A stretch of DNA of 33,906 nt, taken from assembly GCF_000344685.1 (NCBI RefSeq), contig NW_006920433.1:83567-117472 (forward strand), given 5' to 3'. Positions 11,029-20,641 of this stretch are shown piece after piece. Numbering within the stretch: the first letter of the stretch is position 1; every line of letters begins with the position of its first letter. The position numbers and the translations under genes were made by a program. Origin of the DNA: Gloeophyllum trabeum ATCC 11539. Its lineage: Eukaryota > Basidiomycota > Agaricomycetes > Gloeophyllales > Gloeophyllaceae. The notes below the pieces were generated by a model that saw only the letters and a list, made by a program, of their open reading frames with translations, was not told the origin of the DNA and did no database searches.

Positions 11029-11873
11029 GGCGGTCGCGAGCGAGACAAATTTCGGTCGGACGTGGGCGTCACAGACACCGGTGCAAATCGGCGGCGGGTT
11101 CAGTCGGTCGTGTAATCGTCAAGGTCAGGCAATGAGCTGTTGCGAGGAGGGGATATAAGGCGCGGGCGGGCGGTGAGAGAGGAGGACGGAGGGAGAATCG
11201 CGGTCGCGGTACGGCTGCGGTGCCTTGCCCGGCCACTTGTGTGACCATACCCGTGTACGTAAGCAATTACGTAATGCTTTCTCCTGCCCGCCTGGCTCAG
11301 CTCTGAGCCCGAGCGCGCTGCGATACAGACCGGGGTTGTTTATTCGCTGCTCCAAAAGTCCCGGAATCCAGTGCAGGAAGATTCATATAACGCGTTAGAG
11401 TGCTGCTCGCCCGCTCACAGCGGTCAGTGACACCCGCCACCGCACTGCACCGGTCAGCGGCTCCTCCCGACTGCAAGTCGTACGACAACGAACGGACGGT
11501 ATCTTGTGTACCCGCCACAGCTCCGCGCCCAGGAGATAAGCCTGCCAGCCTCTGTGATCTGCACACGCACGCACCTCTCTTGTTCTATTCCGAGCTTCTT
11601 CCATGCCACACTGGGCCGGATCGCAATACACACTGCTCGCACGTTCTCCTCATCTGGGCCAACTTGACTCGCAATCAAGCACAGCGGTCGGTGTAGCGTA
11701 TTGTACCAACTGAAGATTCAAACCCGAGCGTCAACCAGCCACGTCATCACGTCCGTGAACGACCTCATGCGTATACGACCAACACATCTTCCGATGGACT
11801 CGGCAACGCCGCTTTCTGACCACCGATGCCCGTTCGCCTGATACATCCCTCCCCAGCACTCTCCGCCCCCGCT
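11029..11873. other. Intergenic region upstream of the Rho GTPase gene
   Basis: Both neighbours are on the minus strand, so this holds the METTL16 3' end and the Rho GTPase promoter. A TATA-like CTTATATC (minus, near 11152-11159) lies about 120 nt before the Rho start. Plus and minus frames of 65-98 codons show no family resemblance. Confidence 0.4.
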
Positions 11874-14074
11874 CTAGCTCCCCCTCCCGGCGTGCTGCGC
11901 GAGCGCACTCTCCCGGCGCGCAGCCAGCGCAGCGCCGACCTTCCGCCCCACGTGGCTCACGAAGCTCTCGAACAGCGCGCGGTCCCGCCCCCGTACCCAC
12001 CGCGCCTCCAGCACCATCCCTGCCCCCCCTTCCTTCCCGTCCCGCTGCATCCCGAGTCGACAACGCATCCCGCCGCCCGCGGAGGCGCGCCGATCCTTGT
12101 GCTTGCGGCGCGCGGCGCGGGACCACGTGTCCCTGCCCACCTCCACCTCCACCTCCGCCTCCGCCTCGTGCGCGCGATGCGCAATGACGGCGCCGTCGAT
12201 GCTGGCGAGCGCCGCGGCGAGCGCCGCGGCGTCGGGGGCGTGGGGGAAGGGCTGCCGGAGCGCCGTGCGCGCGGGGAGGAGGTGCGCGAGCGCGGGCGTG
12301 CGCGCGCGCGCGAGCTCCTGTTATATAACACCGATACCACGCACAGCAGTCAGAAACGGCGGACGGGGCGCGGTGGTTGGGGCGCGGGGACGCAAGGAAA
12401 GGGGGGAGGGTACGCAAGGAAAGGGGGGAGGGTACGCACGTCGGGGAGGTGCCTGTCGGCGAGGGACCACGCGACGGCCCACCGCCGCGTGTGGCCCTGC
12501 ACGAACTCGGTCAGTGCGTAGTTGGGGACCTGCGTGGTTTGGGTTATTTCGTTCGGGTTAGTTTGTGGGTTGGTTGGGAGTGGTGAAGCGAGAGATGGGG
12601 GGCAGAGGGCGTGGGGTGGGTGAGGGGCAGGACGGGAGACGAGGGGCTTGCGAGCAGGGGGCGGGGGATGCGAGACGCCGAGATAAAGGGACGTACGTCG
12701 TTGGCTTTCAGGTGCCCGACTACTTCGGTCACAGAGGACAGCTTGCCGAGCATGGACGTGTACCACCTACATATATATCGTATTCAACATGGGACTACTT
12801 GGCTGGATGGGAGGACAAGGTGGCGGGGCGAGGAGGAGCGGGTGGGAAGGAAGAGGGCCAGGGGAGAGCACCCGTACGTACCTGCATCGCTCGCGGAGTA
12901 CCAAGCTCTCGTCGACCATCCGCCGCACGAAGGCGCTCTCCCCGCCGGGCGTGATCATCTCCACCGCTGCGCCGGTGCATACCTGGCATCTCCATCAGAA
13001 CCGAGGGAAAGGCCGAGAAAGCGGGAGGGGAGAGAGGGAGGGGTGGGAGGAGAGGGGAGAGAGGAAGGTGGGAACGTACGCCGCTGGGCTCGGCGAGCTT
13101 CCCGCCCGCGGACGCGTCCACCTCTTCTTTGCTCGCGTAGAACGGGGGGTTGCACATCGTGAAATCGAAGCTGCGCAGTCATGAGAGATGCAGGCGCGCC
13201 GGTCAGTCAATCGGCGAGAGTCAGTCAACCGGCGAGTCAGCCGCGCGCGGGGTGTACGCACGTATCGTCCGGTAGCGAACCCAGCGGGAGCAAAGGCGCG
13301 TCTGGCGATGCGCGCACCACTTGCACGCGGTCTGCGAGACCGTTGGCGAGCACGTTGGCGAGCGCGTGGTTGTACGACGCCTGGTCTATCTCTATCGTCC
13401 ACGTACGCACGGAAGATTGGATCAGTAATCTCACCCGCTCAACGGGGGGCCGCACGGGGGGACGCACCTGTTGCGACAAAGTGCCAGTTGGGCTGCAGCC
13501 GGCACGCGAGGAGGGGGTAGATGGCGGAGGCGCCGGTCCCTCTGCACGGCGGTGGTCATGTCACTACATGAAATTCTGTAAAGGAATGGAGAAAGAGACA
13601 GACATGTCGATGCCGCGGACCAGACCATCTGGGTTATCAGACGTCTCGCGCACGATGTCCTGCAACCACAGGATGTAGTTCAGTCTGTTAGGTACCTGCG
13701 GCTCCAATTTATTAGGTTATCGAAAACTCGAATGTTGGACTCCGTGTACCGGGGGACATAGTCGGTCGCCTGGTATCGTTACTCGCAGTCCGAAATCACG
13801 ATGCAGCAGGGCTTCTGTCAGACGTCTGCGCCAAGTACCTAAAGAGTGAGGTACCAGCCAGTATTCGTGAGTGACGGGGTCACCTTTGAGATTGTTCGTT
13901 CTTAAAGTCGATTGTAGCTCTCCCCTCCGGCGTAAAGATGAGGCTGCACGGCGAGGATGAGTAGCAGTCCAGGTAGACCGACCGTGCATGTTCTTACCAT
14001 GATTTGAGTGGCGGGTACGCGTCGGCGAGGAGAACAAAGTCTGGCGGGTCGCGATACGGATTCCTGGCATGCAT
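11874..14074 (-). CDS. mettl16: METTL16-type RNA N6-adenosine methyltransferase
   Basis: The predicted role is m6A methylation of U6 snRNA and of hairpin RNAs in the nucleus, with S-adenosylmethionine as donor. Eleven minus-strand exons rebuild 434 residues: 13998-14074, 13884-13943, 13750-13825, 13604-13695, 13468-13541, 13262-13391, 13080-13170, 12882-12982, 12697-12766, 12440-12529 and 11874-12317. They total 1305 nt, all GT-AG. The N-terminus MHARNPYRDPPDF matches the MHARN/PPDF start of METTL16. RLNYILWLQDI, the SAM loop GIDIGTGAS (about 99-107) and catalytic NPPF (177-180, in MCNPPFY) follow, then GGESAFVRRMVDESL, WYTSMLGKLSS and TEFVQGHTRRWAVAWS. The Ala/Glu-rich last exon ends with a region resembling the vertebrate-conserved C-terminal part (VRGRDRALFESFVSHVGRKV). 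It is divergent from SOD2. Confidence 0.92.
12390..12433. repeat. 22-bp tandem duplication in METTL16 intron 10
   Basis: Two identical 22-bp units (ACGCAAGGAAAGGGGGGAGG plus GT on the plus strand) lie directly beside the 5' splice site of intron 12318-12439. A partial third unit overlaps the donor (GTGCGT on the minus strand). Confidence 0.75.
13202..13240. repeat. Short direct repeat in METTL16 intron 6
   Basis: GTCAGTCAAYCGGCGAG occurs twice in close succession within intron 13171-13261. It is minor and has no assigned function. Confidence 0.5.
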
Positions 14075-14295
14075 AGTCTTCCAACTCGCTGTCCTCCAGA
14101 GCAACCAACTATCAGGATGTGGCGAATGCCACAATTCAAAGCACCCTGGCAGTCACGGTAATCGAATCCGGATCGGGAACAACCGTGAGAAGGATTCGCC
14201 GTAAGCGCTGACGTCACTTTCCCCCCGTATTCTGACATACATAAGTCGCTCACGAGCGTCCAACTCATTCCCATCCACCAACAACGCCAGCAACG
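14075..14295. promoter_or_regulatory. Bidirectional promoter between METTL16 and SOD2
   Basis: The two ATGs (14074 minus, 14296 plus) are separated by only 221 bp, so one short region must start both transcripts. TACATAAG at 14238-14245 is a weak TATA-like site about 50 nt before the SOD2 ATG. No specific factor site is claimed. Confidence 0.6.
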
Positions 14296-15134
14296 ATGCT
14301 CACGACCGCAACCCGCACCCTCGCCCGCCCCGCCGCCATCCGCCGCTTCGCCCTCGCCGCGGGCGGCGCGCGCTCGCAGCACACGCTCCCCGACCTCCCG
14401 TACGCGTACAACGCGCTCGAGCCGTACATCGCCGAGGACATCATGAAGCTGCACCACCAGAAGCACCACCAGGCGTACGTGACCGGCCTCAACGCCGCCG
14501 AGGAGGCGTACGCCAAGACGCAGAGCCCCAAGGAGCGCATCAAGCTCCAGCCCGCGCTCAAGTTCAACGGCGGCGGGCACATCAACCACACTCTCTTCTG
14601 GAAGAACCTCGCCCCTGCGAACGCGGGCGGCGGACAGCTGTCCAGTGGCCCGCTCAAGAGCGCTATTGAGGAGTCGTTCGGCTCGGTTGATGCGTTCAAG
14701 AAGAAGATGAGCGCGACGACTGCCGCGATCCAGGGCAGCGGCTGGGGATGGCTGGTGAGTCTGGCCCCTCTACATTGATCCAGCTGGGTGCTGATATGTC
14801 GGGATGTAGGGCTATAACCCCGAGACGAAGAAGCTCGAGATTGTCACGACCCCAAACCAGGACCCGCTGCTCTGTACGTCCCCCTTCCTCACCTAGCCGC
14901 GCGTCCTCGGTGCTCACGGACACACAATTAGCGCACGTCCCCATTATTGGCATCGACATCTGGGAACACGCTTTCTACCTCCAGTACAAGAACGTCAAGG
15001 CTGATGTAAGTCACCTCCTTCGCTCTCCGTCTCAGACTATTTGCTAAGCTGTTTCGCCATAGTACCTCTCGGCGATCTGGAACGTGATCAACTGGAAGGA
15101 GGCCGAGCAGCGCTTCACCGAGGCCGCCAAGTGA
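14296..15134 (+). CDS. sod2: Mitochondrial manganese superoxide dismutase
   Basis: It converts superoxide to oxygen and hydrogen peroxide in the mitochondrial matrix. Four exons (14296-14754, 14810-14873, 14932-15005, 15063-15134) give 222 residues. The first about 28 residues are rich in Arg, Ala and Thr with no acid, as in a matrix-targeting presequence. The mature part begins near [15 protein letters not shown]. Metal ligands are all present: His53 in KLHHQKHH, His98 in [10 protein letters not shown], and Asp183 and His187 in [19 protein letters not shown] is the manganese-type signature. The NQDPLLSHVPIIG loop is the short form usual in fungal enzymes. The C-terminus [15 protein letters not shown] is standard. 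The introns are 55-58 nt with GTGAGT, GTACGT and GTAAGT donors. It shares its upstream region with METTL16. Confidence 0.96.
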
Positions 15135-15647
15135 GCCCGAGCGGAAGTGAGGAGAAAAGACGGCATGGACCGTAGTTCGACGAGGTTACGAGTATGCTTG
15201 CTGTAGTGAACAATTGTATTTTTATGTTTGATGCATATAGTCTTGCTTTCGCTTCGGGTTCGTGCCTTGAGTGTTGGCCAGCTCAGGCCAGACGACGTTC
15301 TTGGAGATAGGTGCCAGGTGCGCCGGACTCATTCTGCCACCCGGCAATTGCCACAACCTGAGGCCGGACGTCCTCCGTGCATTGGCTGTAGTCTTTTCGA
15401 CTAGAGCGCGTCGGCTGCATACGACGCTCAGCTTCGAGCTACCGACGACAAGATTCTCTGGATTATGATATCTCATCCGCCGTTCAGGTTGTGTTTGTGA
15501 TAAGTCTACAGCATGAACGTGTCCTGATACGGCGTAGCGCGCGGTAATATGAAGAGATCAGACGCGCAATATTAATGATTTGAGGAATTTCCATCGCGCT
15601 ATCTGCGAACGTTCCAAGTGAACATGCGCCCCTCCCCACTACATGTA
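15135..15647. other. SOD2 3' flank and left flank of the transposon
   Basis: It holds the SOD2 3' untranslated region. The minus strand shows weak open frames (15222-15476, 15484-15647). About 15565-15647 resembles 17830-17930 and would be the continuation of an intron interrupted by the transposon. Confidence 0.4.
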
Positions 15648-15676
15648 CAGTGGCGGACAAAAGTATCTGCACTGCC
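15646..15676 (+). repeat. Left terminal inverted repeat with TA target duplication
   Basis: TA at 15646-15647 is followed by the 29-bp repeat 15648-15676, an exact reverse complement of 17186-17214. Confidence 0.95.
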
Positions 15677-17214
15677 GCATCTTCGGGGGAAAAGCGGCTG
15701 TCTTTGTCTTGTAGCTTACACTTTCATTCCAGAAATTGTATGTACATGAAGAGAGTCTAATATACTACCTTCCCCACCAATTTTATGGGGTGGCAGCTTG
15801 GAGGATTATGAGCCAGGGAGTCATTATGCCTCGACGTGTGACAAGAGTGACTGTCACAGCGCTGTTTCCGTCGACAACCAACCGAATCCTACCCTCAACT
15901 TGACTCCCCTGCCCGAACTTTGCTCACATACAGACTCTCTATGACCTACACATCACCGTCCAAATGTGGCAGGATTGTTGAACTCTCCAACTCTGGTTGC
16001 AAAGCCAATGACATTGCGAAGCGGTTCAGCATCTCAAAGCGGGCCGTTTTCGACATCGTCAAACATTACAAGACTACTGGGAGTTGCTATCCCCGTCCCA
16101 AATCAGGCCGTCTGAGGAAGCTCACACCCCAGGACCGCAAATTTGCTGCCCAGTTGCTTGACAGAGGCCGGTGCCGTAATGCCGTCGACCTGCGGGACAT
16201 CGACAACTACTTTGAACATGTCACTGCCCGGACTGTTCGCCATGCCTTGCACAAGGAAGGACTTCATGCTAGGGTTCGTAGGAAGGTCCCCTTCCTGAAT
16301 GCCAAGCATCGGTCTGCCAGGTGGGCTTGGGCGCGTTGTGTTGCAGGTTGGAGTGTGGGGATCTGGAAACGGGTCATTTTCTCGGATGAGTCCAAATTCA
16401 ATTTATTCACTTCGGATGGGCGGGATTATTGTTGGAGGAGGCCAGGAGATGCAATCCAGGAGCGGTATACCCGGAAGACCTGGAAGCATGGTGGTGGGCA
16501 TGTGATGGTGTGGGGATGCATGACGTGGAAGGGCGTTGGGCGTCTTGTTCGGATTGAGGGAACCATGACGGCAACAGAGTATGTCCAGATTCTTCAAGGA
16601 CAGCTTCTAGGGACCATGTCGGACTATAGGATGAACCCCCGGCATTTTATCTTCCAGCAGGACAATGATCCAAAGCACCGCTTATGCCTTGCCCGAACCT
16701 GGTTCGAAGATAATCTTGTCCGTGTTCTCCCCTGGCCAGCTCAAAGTCCTGACATGAACATCATTGAGCATCTATGGGACCACCTCAAGCGCAAAGTACG
16801 GGCCCGAGACCCAGCTCCCAAGAATCTAGATGAGCTTTGGGCTGCGATTGTGGAGGAGTGGTACCGGATTGATGTCGCCACAGTACGCCGCCTATACTCA
16901 AGCTTACCCCGGAGGGCCCTGGCTATGAAGAAGGCTAAGGGTGCTAATACAAAGTACTAAATCAGGTCAGTCATTCAGGCCGAGAATTATTTTTTATAAA
17001 TTTATTGATTCCATCTAACCAGTTCTGAGGGTACCGGGTTCGAGATGAATTTACCTCCTGGAAGCAAGGAGTGGGGCATCTAGGGCTGAAAGTCTGTATG
17101 CATTTATCTTACATAGAGTAGTTACAAATCATGAATATACATTGATCCATGTTGCCCCCGATCTGCCCAGAACCGTGAAAGTGGTGGCAGTGCAGATACT
17201 TTTGTCCGCCACTG
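15648..17214 (+). mobile_element. Complete Tc1/mariner-type DNA transposon (1567 bp)
   Basis: The ends are perfect 29-bp terminal inverted repeats at 15648-15676 (beginning CAGTGGCGGACAAAAG) and 17186-17214. Each is bordered by TA (15646-15647, 17215-17216), the target duplication typical of Tc1/mariner insertion. One intact transposase gene fills most of the interior. The identical ends, uninterrupted gene and intact duplication point to a recent, possibly mobile copy. The insertion lies in what looks like an intron of a decayed minus-strand gene. Confidence 0.95.
15941..16960 (+). CDS. Tc1-like DD34E transposase
   Basis: It cuts and pastes the surrounding element by recognising its terminal repeats. 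One exon encodes 339 residues from the ATG at 15941. An N-terminal helix-turn-helix (about residues 6-45, CGRIVELSNSGCKANDIAKR) is followed by a second paired-like DNA-binding part with PRPKSGRLRKLT. The RNase H-like catalytic core has Asp in IFSDESKFN, Asp in FQQDNDPKH and Glu in MNIIEHLW, with exactly 34 residues between the second Asp and the Glu. MVWGCMTWKGVG and LPWPAQSPDMN are further Tc1 signatures. There is no frameshift or internal stop, and the length is normal for the family. Codon use is less GC-rich at third positions than in the SOD2 and carbonic anhydrase 1 genes, as expected for a mobile gene. Confidence 0.96.
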   Translation: MTYTSPSKCGRIVELSNSGCKANDIAKRFSISKRAVFDIVKHYKTTGSCYPRPKSGRLRKLTPQDRKFAAQLLDRGRCRNAVDLRDIDNYFEHVTARTVRHALHKEGLHARVRRKVPFLNAKHRSARWAWARCVAGWSVGIWKRVIFSDESKFNLFTSDGRDYCWRRPGDAIQERYTRKTWKHGGGHVMVWGCMTWKGVGRLVRIEGTMTATEYVQILQGQLLGTMSDYRMNPRHFIFQQDNDPKHRLCLARTWFEDNLVRVLPWPAQSPDMNIIEHLWDHLKRKVRARDPAPKNLDELWAAIVEEWYRIDVATVRRLYSSLPRRALAMKKAKGANTKY

Positions 17215-17216
17215 TA
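17186..17216 (-). repeat. Right terminal inverted repeat with TA target duplication
   Basis: The 29-bp repeat at 17186-17214 matches the left end with no mismatch and is followed by TA at 17215-17216. Confidence 0.95.
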
Positions 17217-17243
17217 CAGTATGCACGATCGTATATTACTTAC

Positions 17244-17331
17244 GCGTGCTTGCTTGGAGGCTTTCCAGACCAGGACGTTGTCAAAGATAGCACCATTGGC
17301 GCCCGGGGTACGATATCGAGTCATTCGCCAT
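17244..17331 (-). pseudogene. Exon fragment of an unidentified decayed gene, copy A
   Basis: The minus strand reads PGANGAIFDNVLVWKASKQA, then a consensus donor GTAAGT at 17243-17238. The presumed intron runs into the transposon and seems to resume at 15645 and below, ending near an acceptor TTCGCAG around 15603-15609. A related fragment lies at 17944-18030. I do not recognise the protein family. A gene function cannot be stated. Confidence 0.4.
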
Positions 17332-17943
17332 AAACTGTCGCGAGAAATGGTGACTCCTCCCCGAAATCATCCTCTTGTGTGAGAAAGGTTGAATCGCTGG
17401 AGTCTCCCCAAGGTACGCATGCGCATTTGACGATTTCCACCCTCTTTGCGCACGCATCTGATTGTACGCGACCTGAGCGTCAAGCATCGTCTAGCATGCC
17501 TCGGTAACAGCGAAAAACACGGACCGGCTTCCATGATAAAGGTCCATCTTTCCACTGCACCCGTTCTACACACCAGGCCGATCACTGGACCGCATCCGAC
17601 AATGCGAATGGGCATCGTGAGCGTCCTCCAAATATCTCTGGCGGTCCCAATTGAAGCGTGGTGCTGAGCAGGCAGGTGGCTTCACGAGCTCCTCGCACGT
17701 CCCCGCAGCTCACTGCAGGCTTCTTTCACGGCGTCATGTCGCCACAAAGGTGCCGCATTAGTTTTAGATGTCTCCACATATGACACAATCAGACGCTGAA
17801 TCGACCTGGTGACCCCAGGGAATTGAACGTGTTATCTCTTCGAGCGTCCGAAGTGAGCATTGTGATAGGTATTTTCCATCTCCTGGAGCGTCTGAAGTGG
17901 TCATCCTGCTGATCCACATCGTGCACGATCTGATATTACTTAT

Positions 17944-18030
17944 GCGTGATTGGGCGTTTTCAGATACAAGATGCCGTCGAGGATAGCCCTGTGCCCCGTT
18001 GGGATCCGTCCCGCGGTACTAATGCTCAGC
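17944..18030 (-). pseudogene. Exon fragment of the same decayed gene, copy B
   Basis: The minus strand reads HRAILDGILYLKTPNHA, which aligns with GAIFDNVLVWKASKQA of copy A. The intron-like sequence that follows also matches (TAAGTAATAT, GATCGTGCA). The donor is ATAAGT instead of GTAAGT, so the splice site is lost. Similarity extends about 100 bp into the intron. It is a more decayed sister of copy A. Confidence 0.4.
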
Positions 18031-18465
18031 GACATGCCTTGCATACACTGCGACCACCGTTCTCTGCATGTATCAGGCGGATATATGTGAACGTAAGTTG
18101 GAATAAGCTTGGGACTTTTTGGAAGCGGTCTTCGACAATTTTCTAATCCCTTATGCAGGCATCTCAAAAATACTAGTCGCAAGACTCCAGCAGACATTTA
18201 TACTCCAGACGCCCATAATCCCCTCGATGGCAGCGATAAAGGCTTTTCTGCTTCCATGCCAGCGCCATACCCCGTCCCAGGTCCCCGTCTCAGGTGAACC
18301 TAAGATTACGGATTCCACCCGGTCTTGCTTGATTTTCTCCAAGGTAATACGGTGTTGCGCCGAGCGTACATAAGCCGCACTAACGACAGAGTCTCCCTCA
18401 TTGAAGGACCCTGTTCTCCATTCTACAGTCCTCTTCATTTCCTAACAATCCTGAGCTATCTCGCG

Positions 18466-19389
18466 ATGTCCCCCGTTGCGACCGACTTCCCTGTGCTTGC
18501 GGGCTTGCTTTCCTCGAACGCTCAGTGGGCAGAGGACATTAACGGCAAGAATCCCGACTTCTTCCCCTGCACTGCCAATGGACAAGCGCCAAAGGTATGC
18601 TGCTTGAGTGGTCGCTGGTGTACTCGAACCACGCAGCACCCGAGCGCCCTCTTGATGTCCATGTTCTCCTCACCATACCTTCTGACTGCCGCTCCGTACT
18701 GACCAATGCCTTCTTAACGCCATAGATCTTGTGGATTGGCTGCGGCGATTCTCGAGTGCCAGAGTCAGTCATCACTGCATCCGAGCCGGGCACGATTTTC
18801 GTGCACCGCAACATCGCAAAGTAGGCACATCTTTCCCTTTGTATATCATGCATTTGTCTCATCTTCTCATTGCCAGCCTCTTCCACTTGCACGACGATAA
18901 TGCCCAGGCCGTCCTGGAGTTCGCGGTCCAGGACCTCAAAGTCGAACATAGTACGTCCAGTATTCGCCCGCTTTCAGCCCACACCAAACACCACATGTTG
19001 CAGTTCTGGTCGTCGGGCACAGCAACTGCGGCGGCGTGCAAGCCTGCATTAATGCAGCCGCCGCGCCCGTTGAAGCGGACGCGCCTGAGGCTACCCCCTA
19101 CGACTGTCCGGCCGGCTCGAACGCGCCGCTCAATCGGTGGCTCGTTCCCCTCGTGGAGCTCGTGCGCGCCACGCAGGTCCCAGAGGGCCGGGACGCCCTT
19201 GATTTCTTCATAGAGGAAAGTGTTAAGGCGCAGATCGCCAACGTCTGCAAGACCGAGACGATCTTCGCGAACTGGGCCAATCGTAGCTTGGAAAAGAAAG
19301 TGTATGTGCATGGCATGGTATATGATCTCGGGACTGGGAGACTCAAGGACCTGGGCGTTTCTCGAGGATCCGAGTCCCTCGAAGTCTGA
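18466..19389 (+). CDS. Beta-class carbonic anhydrase, copy 2
   Basis: It carries out the same reaction as copy 1 at 8313-9210. Four exons (18466-18594, 18726-18820, 18877-18950, 19004-19389) give 227 residues. Zinc ligands are Cys49 in GCGDSR (partner Asp51), His105 and Cys108 in GHSNCGG. HRNIAN, AQIANVC and [10 protein letters not shown] follow the family. Exons 2 (95 nt) and 3 (74 nt) and all intron phases equal those of copy 1, while third codon positions have drifted and copy 2 is clearly less GC-rich. Copy 2 keeps a normal loop after the zinc site where copy 1 has poly-Ala. No targeting signal is visible. Fungi often carry two or more beta-type enzymes for growth at low CO2, so division of labour is plausible but not shown. 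Confidence 0.93.
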
Positions 19390-19762
19390 CCGATACATCT
19401 ATGAATGAGTTTGTCCGACCCGCACATAGTGTATGAGTAAAGTACAGGATGTTATCAGAATTGCGAATGTGCGGTCACCGTCAGTCCTCGCCGTTCTCCT
19501 ACTTTTCCTATGCGTGTCAATATAGGAACAAAATCCGACCCTGAAATACCATCATACCGAAGGTGGAAAAATGAGCGCACCTCTGCCGACAATTGTCTCG
19601 GGTGTTATCGTTGGCGGCAGAAGACGAAGTGCAGATGACACCAAAGGCCAACTTGAACGTAGCGTTACATATCCTCTACTATGTCTCAGTTAAACCTAAG
19701 TATCACGGATCAATATCGATGTTGCGCTGGCGTGCTACGGTATACATCAGAGAACAACAGTG
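19390..19762. other. Intergenic region between convergent genes
   Basis: It holds the 3' ends of carbonic anhydrase 2 (plus) and of the uncharacterised minus-strand gene. Nothing else was seen. Confidence 0.5.
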
Positions 19763-20641
19763 CTAGGAAGTTGCAGTGCTCACGACGAGATGTTGGAAAG
19801 CCTGGAAGCACTTGAATATCGCAAGCCTATTGTTGACCTGTAGCATCCCACTGACATGGAACGAAACAAGATCTGGTACCGGGGGAACGAGCCTTTCAAC
19901 TATCGTCGGAGTTGCTGGGTATTGGGCGGAGGCGAGGGCAAGCAGCAGCTCCTCGGTCACGGTTATCTTGTAGAAGGTCGGTGTCGACCCCACAAATGTG
20001 ACTGCAGGGAAAGTCATGCTTTCGAGAGCAGGCAATGCCAGTCTGCTTCGCAGGTCGCTATTTTCAGAAAAGGCCGCGCAAGCCGACGCGATAAAGTGTG
20101 CTTCTGTGTCGACGCCTGCCCCAAGGCCCTAACGTAGGGTGTTCAGGCTGAGCGGAGAACGCAAAATCATCTTACTGACCTTACCTTTTAGCACTAGCAG
20201 GATATAGTACGTCGCGGTTTCATTGATGGTCTGCATCACACAGACATCCGTCTCGGCACTTACCCTCTGCCCACACATAACAAAGCTCATTTCTCGCCAA
20301 CGACGAGTGACTCGTTCGCCTTCGTCAAAGTCCATCATGTCCAACAAGAACATGGCAAAGTCATCTACAGGTGGTTCCTGTCCCGGAGAGGGGTGAATGA
20401 TATCGGACAGAAGTTGGTAAAACTTCCAGTCACTTCTATTCTTATGGTGTTTGGGTATGTCCTTGAGGTATACAGGCATCGTCTCGTGATGAAGGATGAG
20501 CGGTGAAACGGCGGGAGGAGGGAGCCGGTCGATGCCAAAGAAATTTGGATAGTCTTTTGGGACAACTTGGATGTTGAAAGCAAGGAGATCGTTGATGGTC
20601 CAGTCCCTTCCCAGCTTCGCGGAGCGTATGAGGGAGGACAT
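19763..20641 (-). CDS. Uncharacterised agaricomycete protein
   Basis: Two minus-strand exons (20180-20641 and 19763-20128) are joined by a 51-nt intron (GTCAGT...TTAG, phase 0) to give 275 residues. The start MSSLIRSAKLGRDWTINDLL, the middle PSPGQEPPVDDFAMFLLDMM and the end (PALESMTFPAVTFVG, then PTFYKITVTEELLLA, then QYPAT) resemble a family of hypothetical proteins I associate with mushroom-forming fungi. That family also ends in a motif of the type 'T-P-A/G-hydrophobic-V-G-T-x-P-x-F-Y'. There is no signal peptide, membrane helix or enzyme motif. The function is unknown. A donor at GTAAGG just upstream would put the second exon out of frame, so GTCAGT is preferred. The gene looks intact. 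Confidence 0.75.

Larger units (their letters stand above)
17215..18465. other. Decayed region between transposon and carbonic anhydrase 2
   Basis: It contains two related minus-strand exon fragments (separate entries), an internal near-repeat GAGCGTCYGAAGTG at about 17840-17900, and the promoter of carbonic anhydrase 2 with a TATA-like TACATAAG at 18367-18374. No intact gene is seen. Confidence 0.45.

Noticed and set aside
11826..12521. 231-codon plus-strand open frame
   Set aside because: It is the antisense of the METTL16 last exons. The METTL16 reading has clear family motifs and splice sites.
13717..14589. 290-codon minus-strand frame across the SOD2 start
   Set aside because: It runs through METTL16 introns and antisense to SOD2 exon 1. 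It is a shadow frame.
17025..17055. GGGTTCGAG resembling a tRNA B box
   Set aside because: No A box or cloverleaf could be drawn around it, and it lies inside the transposon's 3' part.
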